Program-made: the position numbers and the translations under genes
Shown here: positions 15,858 through 23,556 of the stretch, in pieces
Layout of the letters: every line of letters starts with the position of its first letter
How positions within the stretch are numbered: the first letter of the stretch is position 1
Notes under the pieces: model-generated
Database searches by the model: none
What the model saw: the letters and a program-made list of their open reading frames with translations, nothing else
What the model was told of the DNA's origin: nothing
Origin: a virus
DNA: 34,109 nt
Reading direction: 5' to 3' (one strand)
IMG/VR virus record: IMGVR_UViG_3300044705_000008
Location: 1-34,109 of that record

Positions 15858-16715
15858 ATGTACGCACAACTTGGCAGTATCGTTTTTGACGGGGCATTTG
15901 GTCCCACTCAACAGCAAAGCAAGGTATCGCAGTCAATTGCGCAACATGCGTTGATTGACGGTAAGCCGCGGTTGCAGCGTTTAGGTGTTGGGCTTGAAGA
16001 ACTAAGCTTAGACCTAACGCTGCATTCCTCTTTCATTGACCCGGAAGCGGCCATAGCTGCGCTGCGCTCGGCTATCGAAGACGGCGAGGTAATGCCGTTG
16101 CTAAACGGCAATGGCGAGTTTGTTGGAAACTTCGTGGTTTCGGAAATCACGAATACCCTTGTTCAGACGGACAGGGCCGGGCTTATCATTCTTGCAAAGG
16201 TGTCTGTGTCGCTTATCGAGTACGTCGCACCGGACGAACTCGGATCGAAGGAAGCGGGTGCCAGGAAGGCGGGCTTTGCGAACGCCGACAATAAGCCTTT
16301 GTTGCGTCCGATTCAGCCGCAGAACCAGGGCTTTGCGATTGACGCTATGTCTTCGCTTACTGAAGTGCGTTCCGAGTCTGCCGGCGTCAATACCGCCATT
16401 ACGAACGCCGTAACAAATCCGAGTGTACAAGCGTCGGAAACGAGCAAGGCGCTTCGTGGTCTGAAGAAAATGCGCGAGGCGTTGGAGAACTACGGAAGGA
16501 AGCTGCAAAACGTTCGCGACTATGTCGACAATTACGAACAGCTACAGTCGGCAGTTTCGGATACGCGCGGCGCATTAGACAGCACGGAGTCGGCGCTACT
16601 CGACGGCGATCTAAACGGAGCATTCACAGCAAACCAGGAAATGCAGCGGGCCACGTCGCGCACTACAGGCGCGTCGGCGAACGTTGCGTACTTATCAGCA
16701 ACCAGAAAAATCTAA
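15858..16715 (+). CDS. gpU-like tail protein with long C-terminal extension
   Basis: The first ~135 residues fit P2 gpU (MYAQLGSIVFDG..., then LGVGLEELSLDLTLHSSFIDPEAAIAAL, GNFVVSEITNTLVQTDRAGLI, SVSLIEYV, quoted here only as short blocks). gpU is a small protein at the end of the tail tube or baseplate hub. The remaining 150 residues form a mostly helical, coiled-coil-like extension (EALENYGRKLQNVRDYVDNY near 211-230), absent from P2 gpU, which is about 160 residues. Similar long versions exist in other P2-like phages. It precedes gene X with a TAATG overlap, and together with X and D keeps the P2 order U-X-D. Confidence 0.8.
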   Translation: MYAQLGSIVFDGAFGPTQQQSKVSQSIAQHALIDGKPRLQRLGVGLEELSLDLTLHSSFIDPEAAIAALRSAIEDGEVMPLLNGNGEFVGNFVVSEITNTLVQTDRAGLIILAKVSVSLIEYVAPDELGSKEAGARKAGFANADNKPLLRPIQPQNQGFAIDAMSSLTEVRSESAGVNTAITNAVTNPSVQASETSKALRGLKKMREALENYGRKLQNVRDYVDNYEQLQSAVSDTRGALDSTESALLDGDLNGAFTANQEMQRATSRTTGASANVAYLSATRKI

Positions 16716-16933
16716 TGGCAACAAAGTTCACGGAATACACGACCAAAGAGGGCGACCGGTGGGATACCATCGCTTACGCCGCGTATGGCGACACCGGGCG
16801 AATGATGGAGATAGCAGAAGCAAACCCGGACGTTCCGCTAAGAGGAAAGATACCCGCCGGTACGGTTCTGTTCGTTCCGGTCACTGAAGAAATCGAGACG
16901 GATATAAACCTATTGCCGCCGTGGAAACGATAA
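16715..16933 (+). CDS. Tail protein X (LysM-like baseplate protein)
   Basis: This 72-residue protein has the signature of P2 gpX: YTTKEGDRWDTIAYAAYGD (residues 5-23), MMEIAEANPDVPLRGKIPAG and TVLFVPV. This is a LysM-type fold, common in baseplate hubs of contractile machines where it binds the tube-spike junction. The usual length is about 70 residues. The start overlaps the gpU stop (TAATG), and its end overlaps the GTG start of gpD by 13 nt. Confidence 0.9.
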   Translation: MATKFTEYTTKEGDRWDTIAYAAYGDTGRMMEIAEANPDVPLRGKIPAGTVLFVPVTEEIETDINLLPPWKR

Positions 16934-17997
16934 GAAAACCGATATTCCGCGTTGAGTACAACGGCAAGAACATTACGGCCGACATTACCCGCTACCTTAT
17001 ATCGGTGACATACAGCGACAAGGTGGAGGGCGAGTCCGACGAAATCGAAATCCGTTTGGAGGACACGGACGCGCTTTGGCGTGGCGCATGGTATCCGACG
17101 AAGGGCGATAAAATGTCGCTGTGGATCGGCTACGTAGAGGCACAGGTGTTTTGCGGGGTGTTTGAAATTGACGAGATAGAGCTATCGGGTCCGCCCGATA
17201 CTGTCTCTATTCGTGCGCTTGCCACGTCCATTAAGTCGCCGTTACGAACGAAGAACAGCACAGCGTTTGAAAACCTTTCGCTGCGCCAGGTGGCCGAACG
17301 CGTCGCGTCGAAGCATGGCTACAGTATCCTGGGAACCATAGCGCCCGTTCGTCTGCTGCGCGTTACGCAGAATCGCGAAACGGACCTGGGCTTTTTGAAG
17401 CGCGTTGCGCAGGAATATGGGCACGTGTTTTCTGTGCGCGACAAGTCGCTTATTTTTTCGTCCATTTTCGACCTGGAAAAAAGTAACGCGGTTCTCGAAA
17501 TCGACCGAACGGATTTGACGCGGTACCGGCTGCTCGACAAAACGTCGCAGACGTTCGACAGCGCAAAGGTTGAGTACCACAACCCGGCAAACAAGCAGGT
17601 TACGAACTATACGACTACCGACAAGGTCAACGCAGACGGTGTTCATTACACGGAGGTTACGAAAGGGGATATGCTGAACATAAAGACAAAGACGGAAACG
17701 ACACAGCAAGCAGAAGTGAAGGCAAAAAGTGCGTTGTGGTCGGCGAACTCAAAGCAGCAATCTGTTTCCCTGTCTCTGCCGGGAACCGCGTATCTTGTTT
17801 CCGGCAACAACTTCAACCTTACCGGCATCGGTGTGGTGTCAGGAAAGTACCACATTACGGAAAGCTCGAAACGTATAGACCGCGGCGGCGGGTATGTAAC
17901 CGAGTTGGAAGCGAAGCGCGTCGGGTTCATTGACCGCGTTAAGCAGAAGCCGAAGACGCCGAAGAAAAAGAACATTGAATACCGGGTAGTGCAATAA
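16921..17997 (+). CDS. Baseplate hub protein gpD
   Basis: This 358-residue protein belongs to the P2 gpD / late control D family. That family forms the trimeric hub under the tail tube and, with gpV, the puncturing device. Signs are FRVEYNGKNITADITRYLIS (residues 9-28), a DEIEIRLEDTDALWRG segment near 41-56, RQVAERVASKHGYSI (about 123-137), and RETDLGFLKRVAQEYGHVFS (about 152-171). The C-terminal part ends in basic residues (KQKPKTPKKKNIEYRVVQ). The reading frame starts at GTG, overlapping gpX; no better ATG exists nearby. Confidence 0.9.
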   Translation: METIRKPIFRVEYNGKNITADITRYLISVTYSDKVEGESDEIEIRLEDTDALWRGAWYPTKGDKMSLWIGYVEAQVFCGVFEIDEIELSGPPDTVSIRALATSIKSPLRTKNSTAFENLSLRQVAERVASKHGYSILGTIAPVRLLRVTQNRETDLGFLKRVAQEYGHVFSVRDKSLIFSSIFDLEKSNAVLEIDRTDLTRYRLLDKTSQTFDSAKVEYHNPANKQVTNYTTTDKVNADGVHYTEVTKGDMLNIKTKTETTQQAEVKAKSALWSANSKQQSVSLSLPGTAYLVSGNNFNLTGIGVVSGKYHITESSKRIDRGGGYVTELEAKRVGFIDRVKQKPKTPKKKNIEYRVVQ

Positions 17998-18002
17998 ATT
18001 CG

Positions 18003-18010
18003 TATATTCG
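18003..18010 (+). promoter_or_regulatory. Possible -7 box before gpV
   Basis: TATATTCG is one base from TAnnTTTG and lies 6 nt before the gpV ATG (18017). No -33 TTTG lies at a suitable distance. It fits the pattern of boxes placed 4-7 nt before an ATG in this phage, but is weak. Confidence 0.3.
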
Positions 18011-18016
18011 CGCATA

Positions 18017-18544
18017 ATGATTCGTTTCGGAAAAATTGCGGAGGTTGACGCCGATAGGTGCCTGGTTCGTGTCGAGTTCGACGACGACGGGTTGGTAACC
18101 GGCTTTCTGCCTGTGTTGCAGCCTAAAACGCAGAAAGACAAGTTCTATTACGTTCCCGATCCTGACGAACACGTAGCTTGCCTTATGGATGAACACGCCG
18201 AAAACGGCGTGGTATTGGGTGCTATTTACAGCGAAGCGGAAACGCCAGGCGCAACCAAGGGAGCGGATAAGGTCGGCGTGGCTTACGAAAGCGGCGACGC
18301 TATCGAGTACGACAGAGCGGCGCAACGGCTGCGCGTGAAGACCGGCGAAACCGAGTTCGTTGTAGCGAAGGAAGGGCCGACCGTGAAGAAGGGCGGGGAG
18401 TCGCTAAAGGCGATTCTTTCGGACCTTATAGACGCGATACTGTCAGAAACGCACCCGACAGGAACCGGGCCAAGTGGCACGCCGATAAACGCGGCGCAGT
18501 ACAACGACATTAAGACAAGGGTATCTAACTTTTTTGAAGCGTAA
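18017..18544 (+). CDS. Baseplate assembly protein V (spike)
   Basis: This 175-residue protein has the P2 gpV plan. An N-terminal OB fold (residues 1-75) contains KIAEVDADRCLVRVEFDDD and later EHVACLMDEHAENGVVLGAIY, followed by a repetitive beta-helix-like stem (80-125) and a C-terminal part. gpV forms the membrane-piercing spike at the tail tip. P2 gpV ends with an iron-binding HxH apex; here only THPTGTGPSGTPIN is seen, with no HxH, so the tip may be differently built or capped. It starts 19 nt after gpD. Length is a little short of P2's 211. Confidence 0.85.
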   Translation: MIRFGKIAEVDADRCLVRVEFDDDGLVTGFLPVLQPKTQKDKFYYVPDPDEHVACLMDEHAENGVVLGAIYSEAETPGATKGADKVGVAYESGDAIEYDRAAQRLRVKTGETEFVVAKEGPTVKKGGESLKAILSDLIDAILSETHPTGTGPSGTPINAAQYNDIKTRVSNFFEA

Positions 18545-18547
18545 CGT

Positions 18548-18766
18548 ATGGCACTCGACAAACCGACATTGAAGGCAGCAATCGAACAGGCGTTCTTAGG
18601 CGCGTTGAATGTCTCACCGACTGGCGAACAGTCGGAAGCTATTGAAACACTCGCGGGCAACATTACGGACGCGATAGACACGTTTGTTAAATCAGCAACC
18701 GTCGTGCATGTACTTGTTGCACCGGCAGGGGGCGGACCAGTCACGGGCGAAATCACAATCGAATGA
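18548..18766 (+). CDS. Small baseplate-cluster protein of unknown function
   Basis: This 72-residue protein has an N-terminal helical part (KPTLKAAIEQAFLGAL, residues 5-20), a SEAIETLAGNITDAIDTFVKSA helix and an Ala/Gly/Pro-rich end (VAPAGGGPVTGEITIE). Small proteins of this build are found between V and W in some P2-like baseplate clusters, but no role is known to me. Its stop overlaps the gpW start by 4 nt (ATGA), so it is translated with the baseplate genes. It could be a structural part or an assembly factor. Confidence 0.6.
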   Translation: MALDKPTLKAAIEQAFLGALNVSPTGEQSEAIETLAGNITDAIDTFVKSATVVHVLVAPAGGGPVTGEITIE

Positions 18767-19125
18767 TAACACTGAACAACATAAAGTCGTCCGATTGGAG
18801 TCTGTCGTTAGCTGGTCAGGGCCAGATAGTCGAAGAACTCGCCGACATTGGGCAATGCATCCTTATTATTGCAACGTCGCAGAAGCGGAGCGACCCAATG
18901 CGGCCGGAGTTCGGCTGCGACATTTTGCAATGGCTCGACAAGCCTGTGAACCAGATGGTCGCCGGGCTTGTGAAAGAGGTTGCGGAAGCCGTCAGCATTT
19001 GGGAAACGCGCGCGATTATCACGCGAATACGGCCTACCGTCGCCGGTGAGAACGTTACGGTATCTATCGAATGGAAAACAGCGACCGGGCTAACCGGCGA
19101 AACAGTAGTCAACTATGGCAGATAA
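18763..19125 (+). CDS. Baseplate wedge protein W (gp25-like)
   Basis: This 120-residue protein fits the GPW_gp25 family. In gp25 proteins of contractile tails it joins the sheath initiator to the baseplate wedge and shares the sheath handshake fold. Seen here: QCILIIATSQKRSDPMRPEF (residues 32-51), with the family SDPMRPEFGCD and the later EAVSIWETRAIITRIRP strand-helix. The family's conserved acidic EFG segment is intact. It overlaps the genes on both sides, consistent with a W-J-I translational unit. Confidence 0.88.
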   Translation: MITLNNIKSSDWSLSLAGQGQIVEELADIGQCILIIATSQKRSDPMRPEFGCDILQWLDKPVNQMVAGLVKEVAEAVSIWETRAIITRIRPTVAGENVTVSIEWKTATGLTGETVVNYGR

Positions 19126-20215
19126 ACCCGAATTCATTGAACGCGACCCGAATAAGATCATCGCGGAAATGGTCGCGTATTACGAGGCGCAGACCGGAAA
19201 GACATTGCACCCGGCCCAACCCGAACGGTTGCTTATAAACACCTTCGCGTATCGGGAACTGCTGATTAGACAGGGCATACAGGACGCTGCCGTTCAAAAC
19301 CTGGTAGCGTTTTCGACCGCGCCCGTTCTTGACTACCTGGGCGAGCTTGTTGGCGTCTTCCGACTGCCGGCGCGCGCCGCGACCTGTACGCTACGGTTCA
19401 CGCTGTACGTGGGTCATACCGGCGTAATTATACCGGCTGGAACGCGTGTTACGTCGGTCGATAGCCGGGTCGTGTTCAGGACGATTTCGGCGGAAGCTGT
19501 GCCGGCTGGCGTCTCAACCTATGACGCCGCGGCAGAATGCGAAGCCGTAGGCGAGGTCGGTAATAACTTTCTGGCTGGCGAGATTCGGATAATCCTGGAC
19601 CCGATACCAAACGTCCTATTGGCGTCGAATTCAGGTACGACCGGCGGGGGCGCGGAAACTGAAAGCGACCAGAACGTTCGCGAGCGTATCCGGCTGGCGC
19701 CTGCTTCCTTCAGCACGGCCGGGCCGACCGCTGCGTATATCTTTCATGCGCGTTCGGCGCACCAGTCAATTATCGACGTTGCGATTACGAACCCCATTCC
19801 CGGGCAGGTGAATGTGTACCCGCTTGTTGCCGTCGGTGACTTTACGCCGGCAGAAGTTATTGAAGCTGTCGAATCAGTGCTAAATGCCGAGAACGTTAGG
19901 CCGTTGACCGATACGGTTGTAGTGTTGTCTCCGTCTGCCGCTCATTACTCGATTGTCGCGAACGTACAGATTTACCCCGACGCGGACCCGGTGGCCGTGC
20001 AGGCTACGGTAGAAGGCAATTTGCAGGCATTCGCAGCGGAGCGACGCGCGCGCCTTGGCGTGGACATTACGGACAGTCAGGTACTTTCTAAATGTCAAAT
20101 CGACGGCGTGTACCGGGCATTTCTGACGGGCTGGACTGACGTTGTTATCGAGAACACAAGCTTTCCAGTGTGCGACAATATCACTGTAAACGTAACGACT
20201 ATACCGAATGGCTAA
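19115..20215 (+). CDS. Baseplate wedge protein J
   Basis: This 366-residue protein belongs to the Baseplate_J family. It encodes the wedge that surrounds the hub and triggers sheath contraction. Supporting blocks are FAYRELLIRQGIQDAAVQNL (residues 48-67), ATCTLRFTLYVGHTGVIIPA in the N-terminal half, GGGAETESDQNVRERIRLAP (about 177-196), and AYIFHARSAHQSIIDVAITN (about 207-226). The C-terminal half has VEGNLQAFAAERRARLGVDI. Size agrees with P2 gpJ extended forms. It overlaps W by 11 nt and I by 8 nt. Confidence 0.92.
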   Translation: MADKPEFIERDPNKIIAEMVAYYEAQTGKTLHPAQPERLLINTFAYRELLIRQGIQDAAVQNLVAFSTAPVLDYLGELVGVFRLPARAATCTLRFTLYVGHTGVIIPAGTRVTSVDSRVVFRTISAEAVPAGVSTYDAAAECEAVGEVGNNFLAGEIRIILDPIPNVLLASNSGTTGGGAETESDQNVRERIRLAPASFSTAGPTAAYIFHARSAHQSIIDVAITNPIPGQVNVYPLVAVGDFTPAEVIEAVESVLNAENVRPLTDTVVVLSPSAAHYSIVANVQIYPDADPVAVQATVEGNLQAFAAERRARLGVDITDSQVLSKCQIDGVYRAFLTGWTDVVIENTSFPVCDNITVNVTTIPNG

Positions 20216-20975
20216 CGGGATAAAACTAAACGCGAAGCTGAACGCGAAGTTAGGTGAGTCGGTCGGTCCGGTTTTAGTATCAGACGACATTCTCGTAGCG
20301 TCAGGTATCGAGAAGGCCAGCCATTTAACGGTGTTCGATAAGCTGGCGTCGTTGCGCTTCGCTGCGCTCGAAGTCGAAAAGGTTCTGGTATACCTAATCG
20401 AAACGGTAGACGTTGACGCGCTGCTGTCGCTTGCCGAACAGTTCGACCTATTGGGTTACAAGGGTTGGCGGCTTGCGACAAGTGAACGGGAACGTCGCGA
20501 CCTGATTAAGCGCGCAATCGAGTTGCACAGATACAAGGGTACGCCGTTCGCTATCAAACAGGCTATCCGCTCGTTGGGCTATCCCGACGTTGGAATCGAG
20601 GAACACATAGCAAATTTATACAACGGCAAAATTCGCTACGACGGCAGCAACACATACGGTAGCGGTACCTGGGCAACGTTCCGCGTTGTTTTCGATTTGG
20701 GTAACGACAAGGGCGTTACGCAATCGCAAACTGACGAATTGGTCGCGCTCATACAGGAATATAAAAACGCGCGTTCCCGTTTGGTGGGCCTGTCGTACGT
20801 GGCGAATATGACCGACGTTCTCGATTCTACGCCTACCGATTCTATAACGATAACGGTACAGGTGTTCGGGCAGAGCGACAGAATACAGAACGGTTTGTTC
20901 TATAACGGCGCGGCGAACTACGACAACACGAATACGCACAGGACTTACCAGGACGACATTCAAATTACCGGATAA
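20208..20975 (+). CDS. Tail protein I (baseplate/fibre junction)
   Basis: This 255-residue protein matches the P2 gpI family. It sits at the edge of the baseplate wedge and attaches the fibres. Signs: a central LAEQFDLLGYKGWRLATSER (residues 83-102), ERRDLIKRAIELHRYKGTPF (about 102-121), AIKQAIRSLGYPDVGIEEHI, and a WATFRVVFDLG strand. The last ~60 residues (TITVQVFGQSDRIQNGLFYN) are beside the following fibre gene. The gene ends the W-J-I unit; a promoter follows. Confidence 0.88.
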   Translation: MANGIKLNAKLNAKLGESVGPVLVSDDILVASGIEKASHLTVFDKLASLRFAALEVEKVLVYLIETVDVDALLSLAEQFDLLGYKGWRLATSERERRDLIKRAIELHRYKGTPFAIKQAIRSLGYPDVGIEEHIANLYNGKIRYDGSNTYGSGTWATFRVVFDLGNDKGVTQSQTDELVALIQEYKNARSRLVGLSYVANMTDVLDSTPTDSITITVQVFGQSDRIQNGLFYNGAANYDNTNTHRTYQDDIQITG

Positions 20976-20980
20976 CGAGG

Positions 20981-21011
20981 TTTGCGCATTAGCACATTAC
21001 TTTTAACTTTG
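20981..21011 (+). promoter_or_regulatory. Bacteroidota-type promoter for the fibre/lysis segment
   Basis: TTTG (20981-20984), a 19-nt spacer and TAACTTTG (21004-21011) are an exact consensus match and the clearest promoter in the window. The next ATG (21017) begins 6 bases after the box, so the message would have a leader of only about 2 nt. Confidence 0.75.
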
Positions 21012-21016
21012 CATAT

Positions 21017-21448
21017 ATGGAGACACTTAATCCGCGTGGAGAGGTTCACGTAAAGATTTTCGACCGCGCTGGCAATCTCATAGAGGAAACGCGCGAGAAA
21101 AATTTATTCCTAAACGCTGGTCGTACCGCTCTTACAAAGCTTATCGGAGAGGGCGCGGCGAATAAGAAGGTTGCTAGTATCGGTTTCGGCACAAGCGGCA
21201 CAGTTCCTACGCCTGTAGACACGGCGCTAGTTGGTGCATTCGTGAAGCCTATAAACGGCGTTTCATATCCTGACGCCTTCACATTCGAAGTCGCTTGGTC
21301 CATTGAAACCGACGAAGGTAACGGCCTGGTTATTCGCGAAATGGGCCTGTACTCGGTTGACGGCACATTGATTGCGCGCCGTGTTCGTGAAGCCGTCAAT
21401 AAGACGGACGATATTCGTTTGGAAGGTACTTGGAAAATAACACTCTAA
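21017..21448 (+). CDS. Fibre-attachment protein, gpH N-terminus-like
   Basis: This 143-residue protein resembles the N-terminal adaptor of P2-like fibre proteins (DUF3751-like region). It has RAGNLIEETREKNLFLNAGR (residues 16-35), a beta-rich middle, and the typical VIREMGLYSVDGTLIARR (about 110-127). The family pattern is a strand with EMGLYxxDG that binds the baseplate. Here it is a stand-alone gene rather than part of a long fibre, with the shaft likely supplied by the next gene. It follows gpI by 41 nt and has its own promoter. Function is inferred from position and this motif. Confidence 0.65.
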   Translation: METLNPRGEVHVKIFDRAGNLIEETREKNLFLNAGRTALTKLIGEGAANKKVASIGFGTSGTVPTPVDTALVGAFVKPINGVSYPDAFTFEVAWSIETDEGNGLVIREMGLYSVDGTLIARRVREAVNKTDDIRLEGTWKITL

Positions 21449-21459
21449 AAAAGTCACAC

Positions 21460-22197
21460 ATGGCAAATCTACCAGAAACGCCGCAATGGGAAGACGGCAT
21501 ATACCAATTAGAAGTGGTCGACCTTGTTATCGGTGGCCTTGAAGGTGTTTCGAACAGGCAAGCGGAGCAACTTGGCAATCGAACGGCCTATCTGAAGCAA
21601 GCTGTTGAAACAGCACAGAGCGACGCAGACGCAGCACAGACTACAGCGGGCACGGCGGCAGCGAACGCAGCAGCAGCACAGGCCGCAGCAAACGCGGCAC
21701 AGACTGCGGCCGACGCTGCGCAGGGCACAGCAGACACCGCGTTATCGAATGCGGCGACGGCACAGGCCGCAGCCGACGCAGCGCAGAGCGACGCGGACGC
21801 CGCACAGGCTACGGCAGACGCCAAGGTGTCGAAGGCAGGCGACACAATGACGGGTGCTTTAGAGGTTCAGGGCGGTATCAGATTTCAGGACTCAGGTGAG
21901 TACGTAAAGACGAAACGTGTTTCGTTCTCAGGCTGGGATATGGTTTCGAATGCTACCAAGGTTGTTCCGCACGGCCTTCCAAACATGACAAAAATGCGGG
22001 AAGTTAGGGCGTATATTTTATCGAACGGCGGAAACTTCTTGCCGCTGAATAGTATGAATTCCGGCGATGTTGTAAGCGGTGGCGTGACACAAATGGACAA
22101 TACGAATGTAACGTTACGCCGAAGCGCGACGGGTCAGTTTAACAGCGCTCTGTATAATGCTGCCAGTGGCTATGTAGCTGTCGATTACGTAGATTAA
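21460..22197 (+). CDS. Tail fibre protein A (rightward)
   Basis: The first ~47 of 245 residues (PQWEDGIYQLEVVDLVIGG, then NRTAYLKQAVETAQ) are homologous to the N-termini of the two leftward fibres at 22778 and 23615, so all three probably dock to the same site. Residues 48-120 are Ala-rich coiled-coil repeats. A short SKAGDTMTGALEVQGG motif precedes a beta-rich C-terminal domain (about 145-245) unlike the collar domains of the other two. The longer frame starting at 21430 is rejected because the ATG at 21460 begins the conserved domain and lies after A-rich DNA. A 54-bp segment is identical to one in the fibre gene at 8392. Confidence 0.8.
   Translation: MANLPETPQWEDGIYQLEVVDLVIGGLEGVSNRQAEQLGNRTAYLKQAVETAQSDADAAQTTAGTAAANAAAAQAAANAAQTAADAAQGTADTALSNAATAQAAADAAQSDADAAQATADAKVSKAGDTMTGALEVQGGIRFQDSGEYVKTKRVSFSGWDMVSNATKVVPHGLPNMTKMREVRAYILSNGGNFLPLNSMNSGDVVSGGVTQMDNTNVTLRRSATGQFNSALYNAASGYVAVDYVD
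21580..21599 (+). repeat. 20-bp inverted repeat shared by fibres A and B (A copy)
   Basis: This 20-bp stretch is the exact reverse complement of 23403-23422. It encodes RTAYLKQ in the conserved docking domain. Recombination here would swap the fibre C-termini and invert the endolysin gene between them. Confidence 0.75.
21692..21720 (+). repeat. 29-bp inverted repeat shared by fibres A and B (A copy)
   Basis: This is the exact reverse complement of 23261-23289, in the coiled-coil shaft region of both genes. With the 20-bp pair it means two separate exact blocks are shared by the oppositely oriented fibre genes. Confidence 0.8.
21736..21789 (+). repeat. 54-bp exact direct repeat, copy 2
   Basis: Identical to 8788-8841 in the distant fibre gene, same orientation. 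Homologous recombination between the copies would delete about 12.9 kb of essential genes, so survival of the pair implies either recent exchange or selection against deletion. Confidence 0.85.
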
Positions 22198-22211
22198 ACA
22201 AAATAAACGGT

Positions 22212-22739
22212 GTGACAATAACAAAAGAACAATTTCGCGCGCTGTTGCCGTATGCGTCGGTCGCGAACGTGGAAAGGTTTTTCGCTCCGCTTACTGAAGC
22301 GATGGAAAAGCACGGTATTAACACGCCGAAACGCGTTGCGGCGTTCATTGCGCAGATTGCGCACGAATCGGGTTCGCTTCGATACGTTGAGGAAATCGCC
22401 AGCGGTGCGGCCTATGAAGGGCGGAAGGACCTTGGCAACAAGCAGCCAGGCGACGGCGTGCGTTTCAAGGGACGTGGTCTTATTCAGATAACCGGACGGT
22501 CGAACTACTCCGCTATATCAAAGGCATTCGGCGTTGACTTTGTGGCTAATCCGGAGCTATTGGAGACGCCGAAATACGCCGCTGAGTCTGCGGCCTGGTG
22601 GTGGGAAACGCACGTACTGAACGAGCTTGCCGACGCCGGTAATTTTCTGAAGATAACAAAGATCATCAACGGCGGAACGAACGGGCTTGCGGACAGGGAA
22701 AAGCACTACGCGACCTGCCGAAAGGTTCTGAATTGCTAA
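22212..22739 (+). CDS. Endolysin, glycoside hydrolase family 19-like
   Basis: This 175-residue protein is a chitinase-fold (GH19) endolysin that would cut glycan strands of peptidoglycan at the end of infection. The catalytic glutamate is in IAHESGSLRYVEE (E52), with the second acid probably E61. KGRGLIQITGRSNY (residues 86-99) and AAWWWETHVLNELA are conserved GH19 blocks, and it ends RKVLNC. There is no signal peptide or transmembrane segment, so a holin would be needed; none is recognisable nearby. A GTG starts the frame. It is in the late operon after fibre A and ends at a terminator. Confidence 0.9.
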   Translation: MTITKEQFRALLPYASVANVERFFAPLTEAMEKHGINTPKRVAAFIAQIAHESGSLRYVEEIASGAAYEGRKDLGNKQPGDGVRFKGRGLIQITGRSNYSAISKAFGVDFVANPELLETPKYAAESAAWWWETHVLNELADAGNFLKITKIINGGTNGLADREKHYATCRKVLNC

Positions 22740-22745
22740 AGGGGG

Positions 22746-22773
22746 AAAGGGGCGATACTCTCGCCCCTTTTTT
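22746..22773. terminator. Bidirectional terminator between convergent genes
   Basis: A 10-bp perfect stem (22746-22755 with 22761-22770) around the loop TACTC is followed by T residues on the plus strand; its A-rich 5' side (AAA) gives a shorter U-run on the minus strand. It separates the rightward endolysin from the leftward fibre B and would stop transcripts from both sides, most efficiently from the left. Confidence 0.85.
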
Positions 22774-22777
22774 CGTT

Positions 22778-23545
22778 TCAAATCTTTATACAATACAAAA
22801 GCGCGATGTTGCGCGGGCGTACCAGTGTTTGTACCATCGGTATGGTTCCTGTTACCTGTTGGGTTGACGTAGGAACGCTTGTCGTGGTTCCGGCTGAAAC
22901 AACTGCGTCGCCGTTGAGTACCCCGACCTTTATGCCGCTTGAGTCAATTCCCACTACGTCACGAACGCCGGACGCTGCCTGATTGCTACCGAATTGCCGG
23001 CTTGCGTCTATGCCTCTACCGTTGTCCCAACCGCGGGTAAATTCGCCGCGAAGGTCTGGTAATACGAATGTGTTTGTACCGTCGCCAACCCCGAACGTGG
23101 TTCCGATAGACGCGAATAGCGCGGCGTATGTGGTGCGCGATATAGTCGCGCCGTTGCACTCTAACCAGCCCGCCGGCGGGGTATTACGCGCAAATGCCAT
23201 AACCGCGCCAGGTGGTGCCGCTATGTTTGCAGTTGTCTGCGCGGTCGCGGCATTCGCTAACGCAGCGTCGGCCGCAGTCTGTGCCGCGTCGGCTGCGTCT
23301 TGCGCTGCGTTTGCTGTGGCCTGTGCTGCATTTGCCGCGGCCTGCGCCGCTGCCGCATTGGCTACCGCCGTGTCGGCCGTACTCTGTGCGGCTTCAGCGG
23401 CCTGCTTCAGATAGGCCGTTCGGTTGGCAAGCTGGTTCGCCTGGATGTTCGAAACACCGCTGTTTCCACCTAAAACCGGGTCTGTGGTTTCTAATTGGTA
23501 GATACCGGGTTCCCATAGTTCTGATTCAAGTAGGTTTATAAGCAT
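22778..23545 (-). CDS. Tail fibre protein B with collar domain (leftward)
   Basis: This 255-residue protein has the same docking domain as fibre A (PGIYQLETTDPVLGG, NRTAYLKQAAEAAQS), Ala-rich coiled-coil repeats at 50-112, and a phage tail-collar domain. The collar contains PGAVMAFARNTPPAGWLECN, the FVLPDLRGEFTRGWD block and the usual ending RPRNIALLYCIKI. A TTG in frame at 23566 would add 7 residues; the ATG at 23545 is chosen by comparison with the paralogue. It faces away from the late operon, so it cannot be made from the late rightward transcript. It could be expressed from a leftward promoter or after DNA inversion. Confidence 0.85.
   Translation of the reverse strand: MLINLLESELWEPGIYQLETTDPVLGGNSGVSNIQANQLANRTAYLKQAAEAAQSTADTAVANAAAAQAAANAAQATANAAQDAADAAQTAADAALANAATAQTTANIAAPPGAVMAFARNTPPAGWLECNGATISRTTYAALFASIGTTFGVGDGTNTFVLPDLRGEFTRGWDNGRGIDASRQFGSNQAASGVRDVVGIDSSGIKVGVLNGDAVVSAGTTTSVPTSTQQVTGTIPMVQTLVRPRNIALLYCIKI
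23261..23289 (-). repeat. 29-bp inverted repeat shared by fibres A and B (B copy)
   Basis: Exact reverse complement of 21692-21720; lies in the shaft region. Confidence 0.8.
23353..23389 (-). repeat. 37-bp exact inverted repeat, copy 2
   Basis: Exact reverse complement of 8539-8575 in the first fibre gene; lies at the start of the coiled-coil region of fibre B. Confidence 0.85.
23403..23422 (-). repeat. 20-bp inverted repeat shared by fibres A and B (B copy)
   Basis: Exact reverse complement of 21580-21599; encodes RTAYLKQ in the docking domain. Confidence 0.75.
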
Positions 23546-23556
23546 GTATGTTTTGT

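Noticed and set aside
22983-23414. Rightward Ala/Cys-rich frame across fibre B
   Set aside because: It is the complement of the Ala-rich coiled-coil repeats; the leftward fibre with collar domain explains the DNA.
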